From assembly GCA_023253295.1 (NCBI GenBank), contig JALRGZ010000320.1:1-8001 (forward strand): a stretch of 8,001 nt of DNA, in the 5' to 3' direction. The stretch comes from Flavobacterium sp. (GTDB lineage Bacteria > Bacteroidota > Bacteroidia > Flavobacteriales > Flavobacteriaceae). The notes beneath the pieces are model-generated. The model searched no databases, was not told where the DNA came from, and was given only the letters and a program-made list of their open reading frames with translations. How positions within the stretch are numbered: position 1 is the first letter of the stretch; each line of letters opens with the position of its first letter. This document shows, one piece after another, positions 1-5,202 of this stretch. The position numbers and the translations under genes are program-made.

Positions 1-116
1 CCAATTAAATCCGCACAAAGTGCTACTACGTTTTCATTTTTTTGACCTAATTCAGTCATACCCACTCCAAAACCTGAACGAGTATCTTTACTTCCTGTAT
101 TTATATATTTTTTCAT
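1..116 (-). CDS. tkt: Transketolase, C-terminal subunit (5' end only)
   Basis: Only the first 38 codons are in the window; the gene runs off the left edge. The start is the ATG at 116-114, and the peptide begins MKKYINTGSKDTRSGFGVGM and continues through TELGQKNENVVALCADL. This is the usual opening of the pyrimidine-binding half of split transketolases: the RSGFGVGMTELG stretch and the following VVALCADL strand correspond to the start of the second transketolase domain. In the family this subunit pairs with the N-terminal subunit to build the thiamine diphosphate active site, which transfers two-carbon units between sugar phosphates in the pentose phosphate pathway. The N-terminal subunit gene lies directly upstream on the same strand, 114 bases away, so the two are probably co-transcribed. 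The catalytic part of this gene is outside the window and cannot be checked. Confidence 0.9.
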   Translation of the reverse strand, partial: MKKYINTGSKDTRSGFGVGMTELGQKNENVVALCADLI

Positions 117-120
117 TTTT

Positions 121-230
121 CCTCCCCCAACCCCTCCGAAAGAGGGGAGTTCCTATTGGGGTATATAGGGTTTTATGTTATTATTTTGTAATGTAAATAG
201 TTCCTCCCTTTGGGGGAGGTTAGGAGGGGA
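121..230. repeat. Pair of facing REP-like palindromes between the transketolase halves
   Basis: Two GC-rich hairpins lie in an otherwise AT-rich spacer. The first has arms CCCCTC (131-136) and GAGGGG (142-147) around a CGAAA loop, preceded by a C-rich arm at 121-134. The second has arms CCTCCC (203-208) and GGGAGG (214-219), followed by a G-rich arm at 221-229. Reading the second on the minus strand gives a similar order (C-rich arm, hairpin, then AACTAT, against GTTCCTAT in the first), so the two units face each other. Such GC-rich palindromes are common between flavobacterial genes. They may fold in the mRNA between the two transketolase cistrons, but that role is inferred. Confidence 0.7.
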
Positions 231-1085
231 TTAGTAATCTGAATTACCTCCGGTATTATAATTTTGTCCTAAAGCATTTTCAAGTTGAGCATCGTTTGGT
301 GCTTTACCATGCCAAGCATGACTGTACATCATATAATCAACACCATTACCCATTTCAGTATGTAACAATACACAAACCGGTTTTCCTTTTCCTGTTCTTG
401 CTTTGGCTTCAGTCATTCCACCAATGATAGCTTCGATGTCATTTCCTTTGGTAATTTCAACAACTTCCCAATCAAAAGCTTCAAATTTAGCACGGATGCT
501 TCCCATACATAAAACTTCGTCAGTAGTTCCGTCGATTTGTTTTCCGTTTAAATCTACGGTAGCGATAAGGTTGTCAACATTTTTAGCAGAAGCATACATG
601 ATGGCTTCCCAGTTTTGACCCTCTTGTAATTCTCCATCACCGTGTAGCGTGTAAACGATATGTTTGTCGTTGTTTAATTTTTTGGCTTGAGCCGCACCAA
701 TAGCAACAGATAAACCTTGTCCAAGAGATCCAGAAGCGATACGTACACCAGGTAAATTGTCATGGGTAGTAGGGTGTCCTTGTAATCTTGAATTTAATAG
801 ACGGAAAGAAGCTAATTCAGAAACTGGAAAATAACCGCTTCTTGCTAAAACGCTATAGAACACCGGAGAGATATGACCGTTTGAAAGAAAGAAAAGATCT
901 TCTCCAATTCCGTCCATATCAAAACCTTCCTTACGTTCCATAAGGTTTTGGTATAAGGCTACTAAAAATTCAGTACAACCCAAAGATCCTCCAGGATGCC
1001 CCGAATTTACTGCGTGTACCATTCGAAGAATGTCTCTTCTAACTTGGATAGTTAAATCGTTTAATTGTTGTGTATTAGGCTTCAT
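231..1085 (-). CDS. tkt: Transketolase, N-terminal (thiamine diphosphate) subunit
   Basis: This 284-residue protein matches the N-terminal half of transketolase, the usual size for the split form. Visible family features are SGHPGGSLG (residues 28-36, with His30), LSNGHISP (68-75), SGSLGQGLSVAIG (118-130), the thiamine diphosphate/Mg motif starting GDGELQEGQ (149-157) and ending at Asn180, and SHAWHGKAPN (255-264). It binds the diphosphate and metal of the cofactor and works with the separate C-terminal subunit in the non-oxidative pentose phosphate pathway in the cytoplasm. The reading frame stays open 20 codons further upstream, but MKPNTQQLND is the likely start: the extra residues are not family-like and the promoter (1111-1140) lies inside that extension. 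The C-terminal subunit follows 114 bases downstream. Confidence 0.95.
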   Translation of the reverse strand: MKPNTQQLNDLTIQVRRDILRMVHAVNSGHPGGSLGCTEFLVALYQNLMERKEGFDMDGIGEDLFFLSNGHISPVFYSVLARSGYFPVSELASFRLLNSRLQGHPTTHDNLPGVRIASGSLGQGLSVAIGAAQAKKLNNDKHIVYTLHGDGELQEGQNWEAIMYASAKNVDNLIATVDLNGKQIDGTTDEVLCMGSIRAKFEAFDWEVVEITKGNDIEAIIGGMTEAKARTGKGKPVCVLLHTEMGNGVDYMMYSHAWHGKAPNDAQLENALGQNYNTGGNSDY

Positions 1086-1110
1086 TTTATATGTAAAAGT
1101 TAAACTGCTG

Positions 1111-1140
1111 CAAATGTAATTTATTTTTGTTGTAAGACAA
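1111..1140 (-). promoter_or_regulatory. Bacteroidota-type promoter of the transketolase pair
   Basis: On the minus strand TTG (1140-1138) is followed after exactly 19 bases by TACATTTG (1118-1111), matching the Bacteroidota -33 TTG / -7 TAnnTTTG consensus. The -7 element ends 25 bases before the chosen ATG, giving a leader of about 20 bases. It supports the 1085 start over the longer open frame. Confidence 0.75.
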
Positions 1141-1162
1141 ATCATTTTTGCAATAGATATAA

Positions 1163-1188
1163 CGAAAAAAAGCCCTTAATAGGGCTTT
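1163..1188 (-). terminator. Intrinsic terminator after the OsmC gene
   Basis: An 8-bp perfect stem pairs AAAGCCCT (1169-1176) with AGGGCTTT (1181-1188) around a TAAT loop. On the minus strand the stem is followed by a run of T residues (complement of the A-run at 1165-1171), the form of a rho-independent terminator. It lies 44 bases beyond the OsmC stop and upstream of the transketolase promoter, so it separates the two transcription units. Confidence 0.85.
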
Positions 1189-1232
1189 ATGAAATTTATT
1201 CTATAAATATTAGCTTATAGTTTTGGAGTAAG

Positions 1233-1679
1233 TTAAGACACAATTTCAGAAATAGTTATGGTTGGTGATAGTATAACATTTGATTTAATGGAATTAGAAA
1301 TTAAGCAAGCTGCTTCCGATTTTTGAAGGACTCTTTCAGCTCTTGACCTATCACTTTCTTTAGTAATGACCAGTGTTGGAGTTAATATAATTTCAGTGAT
1401 AAGAAATTTTCCTTCCACTTGTTCTAATTTTCCTTTGGAGTCACATTTAAAACTTTCGAATGCCAATTTTGAATTATCGGCAACAGCTAAAAAAGTAGTC
1501 ATAAAACAACTGACAACAGATGCAGTTAGCAAATGTTCAGGCGACCAAATACCTTCAATTCCATTTGGGAATACGGGTGGTGTTGCCACTTCAATTTCTT
1601 TATTTAGTTCAGGAGATGAAATTTTGCCTTTTCTGTCAGAAGTCCAGTCTAAATTTACATTGAAATAATGTGCTTCCAT
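1233..1679 (-). CDS. OsmC/Ohr family protein
   Basis: This 148-residue protein has the size and layout of OsmC-family members. The N-terminal beta region is followed by the helix SPEHLLTASVVSCFMTTFLA (residues 46-65), whose Cys58 is the family peroxidatic cysteine. A second conserved cysteine, Cys125, lies in SEAACLISNSI (121-131). Family members reduce organic hydroperoxides in the cytoplasm using the two cysteines. The SPEHLL-type sequence places it with the less-studied OsmC-like group rather than classical Ohr, so the substrate is uncertain. Cys79 is an additional, non-canonical cysteine. The gene follows two rhodanese genes on the same strand after 72 bases with no recognisable promoter, and a terminator lies just downstream, so it is probably the last gene of that operon. 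The ATG at 1679 is preceded by an A-rich stretch typical of Bacteroidota starts. Confidence 0.9.
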   Translation of the reverse strand: MEAHYFNVNLDWTSDRKGKISSPELNKEIEVATPPVFPNGIEGIWSPEHLLTASVVSCFMTTFLAVADNSKLAFESFKCDSKGKLEQVEGKFLITEIILTPTLVITKESDRSRAERVLQKSEAACLISNSIKSNVILSPTITISEIVS

Positions 1680-1751
1680 TTTTATTTTGTTTTTACGTTC
1701 TTCAGATTCTATTTCTTCAATTGTATGGAGAATAAATAAAATACTATTGCA

Positions 1752-2063
1752 TTATATTTTACTTTGTAAACTGCTCCAGCCTCCACCATTATGCACATTG
1801 GTAAAACCATTGGATTTTAAAATGCTTTTAGCCGAAGCGCTTCTCATACCCGAAGCACAACAAGTAATGATAGTGGTGTCTTTTTTAATTTTAGAAAAAT
1901 GTTTCGATAATTCAGGTAGGGGAGTGTTGATTGATTTAGTAATGTGTCCTTGTTTAAATTCCCCCGGAGAACGAACATCTAGAATAATAGCACCTTCTTT
2001 TACCAATGCCGCAAAATCTACTTTTGGACCTAATCCCAATATTTTTTTTAAAGTATTTAACAT
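1752..2063 (-). CDS. Rhodanese-like domain protein (second of tandem pair)
   Basis: This is a single-domain rhodanese of 103 residues, which is the whole protein. It shows ILDVRSPGEFKQGHI (residues 27-41), the usual early rhodanese signature, and the active-site loop CCASGMRSASA (68-78), with catalytic Cys69 and Arg74 in a six-residue C-x4-R loop, then NGGGWSSL (92-99) near the C-terminus. Such proteins carry sulfane sulfur as a cysteine persulfide between donors and acceptors; the acceptor cannot be read from sequence. A second cysteine (Cys68) sits next to the catalytic one, as in its neighbour. The gene begins 10 bases after the other rhodanese, and the two look like tandem paralogues. The N-terminal 15 residues (MLNTLKKILGLGPKV) form a short amphipathic or hydrophobic lead-in, not a clear signal peptide. 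Confidence 0.92.
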   Translation of the reverse strand: MLNTLKKILGLGPKVDFAALVKEGAIILDVRSPGEFKQGHITKSINTPLPELSKHFSKIKKDTTIITCCASGMRSASAKSILKSNGFTNVHNGGGWSSLQSKI

Positions 2064-2073
2064 TTTAATTTAA

Positions 2074-2352
2074 TTATTTTGATTTATAATAATTGACATC
2101 TAGCCATGAACCGCCATTGTAACATTCTACTCCGAGTTGGGAAAGGAAATGCTGTGCTTGACCGCTTCGGTTTCCAGAGGCACAACAAAGTACTAAAGGT
2201 CCTTTTAGGCGTTTTATTTCCTCTGTACGTTCTGGAATTTCATTTAATGGAATATTAATGGAATCGGCAACATGACCTCCCATAAATTCGCCATAGGAAC
2301 GAACATCTACGATAGTTCCTTGGTTTTCTTGTATGATTTTTTCTAAGCTCAT
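2074..2352 (-). CDS. Rhodanese-like domain protein (first of tandem pair)
   Basis: This minimal rhodanese domain has 92 residues and no signal peptide, so it is likely cytoplasmic. IVDVRSYGEFMGGHVADSIN (residues 14-33) is the domain's early signature. The active-site loop CCASGNRSGQA (56-66) places catalytic Cys57 and Arg62 as expected, and NGGSWLDV (79-86) closes the fold. It transfers sulfane sulfur through a cysteine persulfide. It is the first gene of the group rhodanese, rhodanese, OsmC. A TAnnTTTG -7 element and an upstream palindrome with Crp/Fnr spacing precede it. It shares the CCASGxRS loop with the next gene but differs elsewhere, suggesting an old tandem duplication with divergent roles. 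Confidence 0.92.
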   Translation of the reverse strand: MSLEKIIQENQGTIVDVRSYGEFMGGHVADSINIPLNEIPERTEEIKRLKGPLVLCCASGNRSGQAQHFLSQLGVECYNGGSWLDVNYYKSK

Positions 2353-2388
2353 TTTTATGGTTTTTAATTATTTTGCTTTTTGATAAGG

Positions 2389-2396
2389 CAAAAGTA
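2389..2396 (-). promoter_or_regulatory. -7 promoter element of the rhodanese operon
   Basis: Minus-strand TACTTTTG matches the Bacteroidota TAnnTTTG element, 36 bases upstream of the rhodanese ATG. No TTG lies at the usual 17-19 base distance; that position is instead close to the palindrome at 2419-2432. This suggests an activator-dependent promoter, which is an inference. Confidence 0.6.
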
Positions 2397-2418
2397 CAAT
2401 CTCAAGAAAGTATTGACA

Positions 2419-2432
2419 GTAACTTTTGTTAC
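2419..2432. promoter_or_regulatory. Crp/Fnr-like operator upstream of the rhodanese operon
   Basis: GTAACTTTTGTTAC is a perfect inverted repeat of 5-bp half sites separated by 4 bases, the geometry of Crp/Fnr-family sites (compare FNR TTGAT-N4-ATCAA). Its centre (2425.5) is roughly 41 bases upstream of the start site inferred from the TAnnTTTG element, the classical class II activator position. No regulator gene is in the window, and the short palindrome could be chance. Confidence 0.5.
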
Positions 2433-2472
2433 ATAGCACTTCAATTTATGAAATATAAATTGTTTTTAAAAC

Positions 2473-2499
2473 AAAAATCCTGCAAATAGCAGGATTTTT
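2473..2499. terminator. Intrinsic terminator after the flotillin operon
   Basis: A perfect 11-bp stem pairs AAAAATCCTGC (2473-2483) with GCAGGATTTTT (2489-2499) around an AAATA loop. A/T tracts on both sides make it work-like in either direction. It lies 21 bases past the flotillin stop, so its natural role is to end the NfeD-flotillin transcript on the minus strand. Confidence 0.88.
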
Positions 2500-2519
2500 A
2501 TATACATGTAAAGCAATTA

Positions 2520-4034
2520 TTACTCTGTTTTTATTTCTTCTTTTTGTTCAGAATCGGTTGTTTTATCTTCCCCTTTTAGATAAGTTGGCAAATTAAGTCC
2601 TGCCATGTTGAACAAATCATTCAAAGGTGGAACTGTTTTCATCATTCCGGATACAAAGTTAGCGGTTGAGGAATTTCCGTTTTCACCGTTTCCATTTCCA
2701 GAATCCCAAACGGTAATTTTGTCAATTTTAATATTTTTAACCGCTTCTACTTGAGTTTTTACCAGTTCCGGTAATTTTTCAATCAATAATAATTGGAATG
2801 CTTTTGTAGGATCTCCGCCTGCAGCAGCAACAACTTGTTTGTAACCTTCGGCTTGTTTGGTTAATATTTCGTATAAACCATTCGCTTCCGCTTCCATTTT
2901 TGCGAAAATAGCATCAGCTTCTCCTCTTGCATTTTCTCTAATTCTTTCCGCATCAGCTTGCGCTTCTATGATGGCGCGCTGTTTGGCGATTTCGGCAGGA
3001 ATTACGATGTTGGCAATTTGTGTAGAACGCTCTCTTTCAGAACGCGCCAATTCGGCTTTCTGTTCCGCCACATAGGATTCTTCCAACGCTCTGGCTTGTT
3101 GCACTTTTTCGGCAGTAATCGCAATTCTAAGTGACTCAGCTTCTTTTTCTCTACGCAAAGCTTCCGAGTTGGCAATGTTTATTTTAGCTTCATTTTCTCC
3201 GGTAATGGCGATCGCGTTAGCTTCAGATGTTTTTACCCTAGTGTCTCTCTGTGCTTCTGCTTTACCAATGGCTTCATCTTTAGCAGCTGAGGCAATACTA
3301 ATTTCTCGGTCTTTTTGAGTAATGGCTATTTTAACATCACGATCTCTGTGTGTTTCGGCAATTTGAGTGTCTTTTTCTCTATCGGCCAAAGCCTTTCCGG
3401 TTTCACCGATTTTTTCCTGTTCTGCAACACTGATTTTGGCTTCATTTATTGCTTTTGCGGCAGCTTCCTTTCCTAAAGCCTCAATGTAGCCCGATTCATC
3501 TTTAATGTCGGTAACGTTTACGTTGATTAGTTTTAAACCAATTTTACGTAATTCACTATCTACGTTTTTAGAAATATTGTCAAGGAATTTATCCCTGTCA
3601 GAGTTAATTTCTTCAATAGTCATCGTTGCAATTACCAAACGCAATTGTCCAAATAAAATATCTTTGGCGAGTTCCTGAATTTGCTCAGAAGTTAATCCAA
3701 GCAATCTTTCAGCAGCAGTGTTCATGCTGTCAGCTTCAGTAGATATAGCAATAGTAAAACGACAAGGAACATCTACACGAATGTTTTGTCTACTCAAAGC
3801 ATTGGTTAAATTGGCTTCAATTGAGAGTGGTTTTAAATCTAAAAAAGCATAATCCTGAATGACTGGCCATATAAATGCTCCACCACCGTGAACGCATTTT
3901 GCCGAAGTGCCTCCAGTTTTTCCGTAAATTACTAATATTTTGTCCGAAGGACATCTTTTGTATCTGGAAACTAAGGCTGAGATAGTTACAAAAAAGACAA
4001 CTGCGGCTACCGCAATAATTAAAACTGGTGTCAT
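2520..4034 (-). CDS. floT: Flotillin (FloT/YqiK-type SPFH scaffold protein)
   Basis: This 504-residue protein has full flotillin length. A hydrophobic N-terminal segment (residues about 3-22) anchors it in the membrane. The SPFH/Band 7 domain follows at about 28-185 and includes GGTSAKCVHGGGAFIWPVIQ (41-60) and ending near LKLINVNVTDIKDESGYIEALG (168-188). A long Ala/Glu/Arg-rich coiled coil spans about 186-400 (many EA/AE repeats). A flotillin-type tail carries DKITVWDSGNG (438-448) and an NFVSGMMKTVPPLNDLF region (459-475). Flotillins oligomerise under the cytoplasmic membrane and organise fluid or raft-like microdomains. The gene starts 9 bases after the NfeD-family gene. This pairing matches the Bacillus yuaF-yuaG arrangement and supports the assignment. 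A Gly/Asn-rich linker (446-456) precedes the tail. Which proteins it scaffolds here cannot be read from sequence. Confidence 0.95.
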   Translation of the reverse strand: MTPVLIIAVAAVVFFVTISALVSRYKRCPSDKILVIYGKTGGTSAKCVHGGGAFIWPVIQDYAFLDLKPLSIEANLTNALSRQNIRVDVPCRFTIAISTEADSMNTAAERLLGLTSEQIQELAKDILFGQLRLVIATMTIEEINSDRDKFLDNISKNVDSELRKIGLKLINVNVTDIKDESGYIEALGKEAAAKAINEAKISVAEQEKIGETGKALADREKDTQIAETHRDRDVKIAITQKDREISIASAAKDEAIGKAEAQRDTRVKTSEANAIAITGENEAKINIANSEALRREKEAESLRIAITAEKVQQARALEESYVAEQKAELARSERERSTQIANIVIPAEIAKQRAIIEAQADAERIRENARGEADAIFAKMEAEANGLYEILTKQAEGYKQVVAAAGGDPTKAFQLLLIEKLPELVKTQVEAVKNIKIDKITVWDSGNGNGENGNSSTANFVSGMMKTVPPLNDLFNMAGLNLPTYLKGEDKTTDSEQKEEIKTE

Positions 4035-4043
4035 TGATTGGAT

Positions 4044-4613
4044 TTAAATAGGTTGAACGATTATAAGATTGTTGTTTTCAATTTTTACGACTTTTACAGT
4101 GCTGCCTGAAGTGATTTTTTCAGGATGTTCGGTCATAGCTTCCAGTTCGTGAAAAGCACCGTTGATGCTAATCATGATTTTTCCTTTTCCCAATTTGTTT
4201 TCTGGGATAGTGAGGTAAACTTCTGCCGATTTGTTTAAAGTGTTTTCAATTTTAAAGGAATTGTCCTCTTCTAATTTTTGAACCTGTTTGATGATGATAA
4301 AAAATAAGAATACAAACAAGCATCCAATGAGTGCTGCAACTGCAATTAGGATTGTCGAATTATTTATGGTGTTGAAAAATGAAATTCCTGACCAACTGAA
4401 ACCTAATAAGAAGTTGATTAGATTTCGAAGGGAGAATAACTGAAAAGTAGCATCGCCTCCATCAAGATCTCCATCGAAATCCGCCTGAAGACCATCAGAG
4501 GAATCGACTCCTAAGAAAGTCATTACTGCCTGAACAGTAAATATCAAAGTGGTAGGAATAGCTATATACCAAAAAGTTTGTAGCAAAGGATCTAAAGCGT
4601 CTAATAATTCCAT
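4044..4613 (-). CDS. NfeD/YuaF-family membrane protein, flotillin partner
   Basis: This 189-residue protein has three likely membrane segments (about residues 14-34, 65-83 and 86-108) followed by a soluble beta-rich domain (about 122-189). The pattern GKGKIMISINGAFHELEAM (142-160), ITSGSTVKVVKI (167-178) and NLIIVQPI (182-189) is that of the OB-fold NfeD C-terminal domain. It is the short, protease-less NfeD form, as in Bacillus YuaF, and is encoded directly before flotillin, its usual partner. The family is thought to assist flotillin assembly or membrane-fluidity functions. Between the first and second membrane segments there is an acidic loop, DFDGDLDGGD (45-54), resembling a calcium-binding Asp/Gly loop. 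The promoter at 4646-4675 should drive both genes. Confidence 0.88.
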   Translation of the reverse strand: MELLDALDPLLQTFWYIAIPTTLIFTVQAVMTFLGVDSSDGLQADFDGDLDGGDATFQLFSLRNLINFLLGFSWSGISFFNTINNSTILIAVAALIGCLFVFLFFIIIKQVQKLEEDNSFKIENTLNKSAEVYLTIPENKLGKGKIMISINGAFHELEAMTEHPEKITSGSTVKVVKIENNNLIIVQPI

Positions 4614-4645
4614 AAGTAAAAAGTTTGATAGTTTTATAACTTATA

Positions 4646-4675
4646 CAAACATAATGAATTTACTTACTAATGCAA
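4646..4675 (-). promoter_or_regulatory. Bacteroidota-type promoter of the NfeD-flotillin operon
   Basis: On the minus strand TTG (4675-4673) is followed after 19 bases by TATGTTTG (4653-4646), a full match to the TTG / TAnnTTTG consensus and with the same spacing as the transketolase promoter. The -7 element ends 32 bases before the NfeD ATG. Confidence 0.75.
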
Positions 4676-4711
4676 TACACTGTTGTAGAATTTTTAGTAT
4701 GTTTTTTAGGA

Positions 4712-5113
4712 TTAATCATTTTGGTAAACTCTAATATGTTCGGGTAATTTTGAGTTTATTTTTTTAAGTAAAATTGGAGCAAATATGATTCCAGATAAGT
4801 TGCATATGAAAGTGTAATCGAAAAATAAGTCCCACATGTCTTTTAAAATTAAGCTGATTACAACGGATATTGAAATGAAAATTATTGTATTGGTAATACA
4901 AAAGAATTTAACTGTGAACTCTTTTTCTCTAAAATAATAGATGATTAGTAAAGGCCAATAATAATAAAAAGCATGGAAGGTTTTTAGTAATAATATTGGG
5001 AAAATGTTAATTCGTTTAGAGAATATTTCTGCAAAAAAATATAATCCACCAGAAATTAATGTTTCTGTAATCCAGATAATTAGGAGTGTTTTTAAAGTAT
5101 CAGATAAGCTCAT
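4712..5113 (-). CDS. Uncharacterised small integral membrane protein
   Basis: I do not recognise this 133-residue protein. It looks like a four-helix membrane protein, with hydrophobic segments at about residues 7-28, 38-60, 67-90 and 99-116. Short charged stretches lie between them (SKR 32-34, REKE 62-65, KD 91-92), and a basic, polar tail (KKINSKLPEHIRVYQND, 117-133) follows. There are no evident catalytic motifs; Cys72 and Cys104 lie within membrane segments. Its composition (Ile, Phe, Leu, Tyr) and AT-richness exceed those of its neighbours, as is common for fast-evolving lineage-specific genes. It lies 89 bases after selO on the same strand with no TAnnTTTG promoter between them, so it could be read through from selO. 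It is separated from the NfeD gene by that operon's own promoter. Confidence 0.7.
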   Translation of the reverse strand: MSLSDTLKTLLIIWITETLISGGLYFFAEIFSKRINIFPILLLKTFHAFYYYWPLLIIYYFREKEFTVKFFCITNTIIFISISVVISLILKDMWDLFFDYTFICNLSGIIFAPILLKKINSKLPEHIRVYQND

Positions 5114-5202
5114 GGTTTTTCCGGTTTGTAATCTGGTGTATAGTTGATAAGAAATAATATAATTAGGGATTGTTTGCCTTAAAATTTCTGAGAAGATATG
5201 AA

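Noticed and set aside
403..618. Plus-strand open frame of 71 codons
   Set aside because: It is antisense to the strongly supported transketolase gene and has no recognisable protein or promoter.
1086..1145. Longer start for the transketolase N-terminal subunit (20 extra residues)
   Set aside because: The extension MICLTTKINYICSSLTFTYK is not family-like and overlaps a full-consensus promoter.
1366..1668. Plus-strand open frame of 100 codons
   Set aside because: It is a mirror of the OsmC gene with no family features.
1687..2073. Plus-strand open frame of 128 codons
   Set aside because: It is antisense to a clear rhodanese gene and lacks domain motifs.
2857..3075. Plus-strand open frame of 72 codons
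   Set aside because: It is opposite the Ala/Glu-rich coiled-coil region of flotillin, whose codon bias leaves the reverse frame open.
4549..4734. Plus-strand open frame of 61 codons crossing the NfeD promoter
   Set aside because: It overlaps the ends of two genes and the promoter, with no supporting motif.
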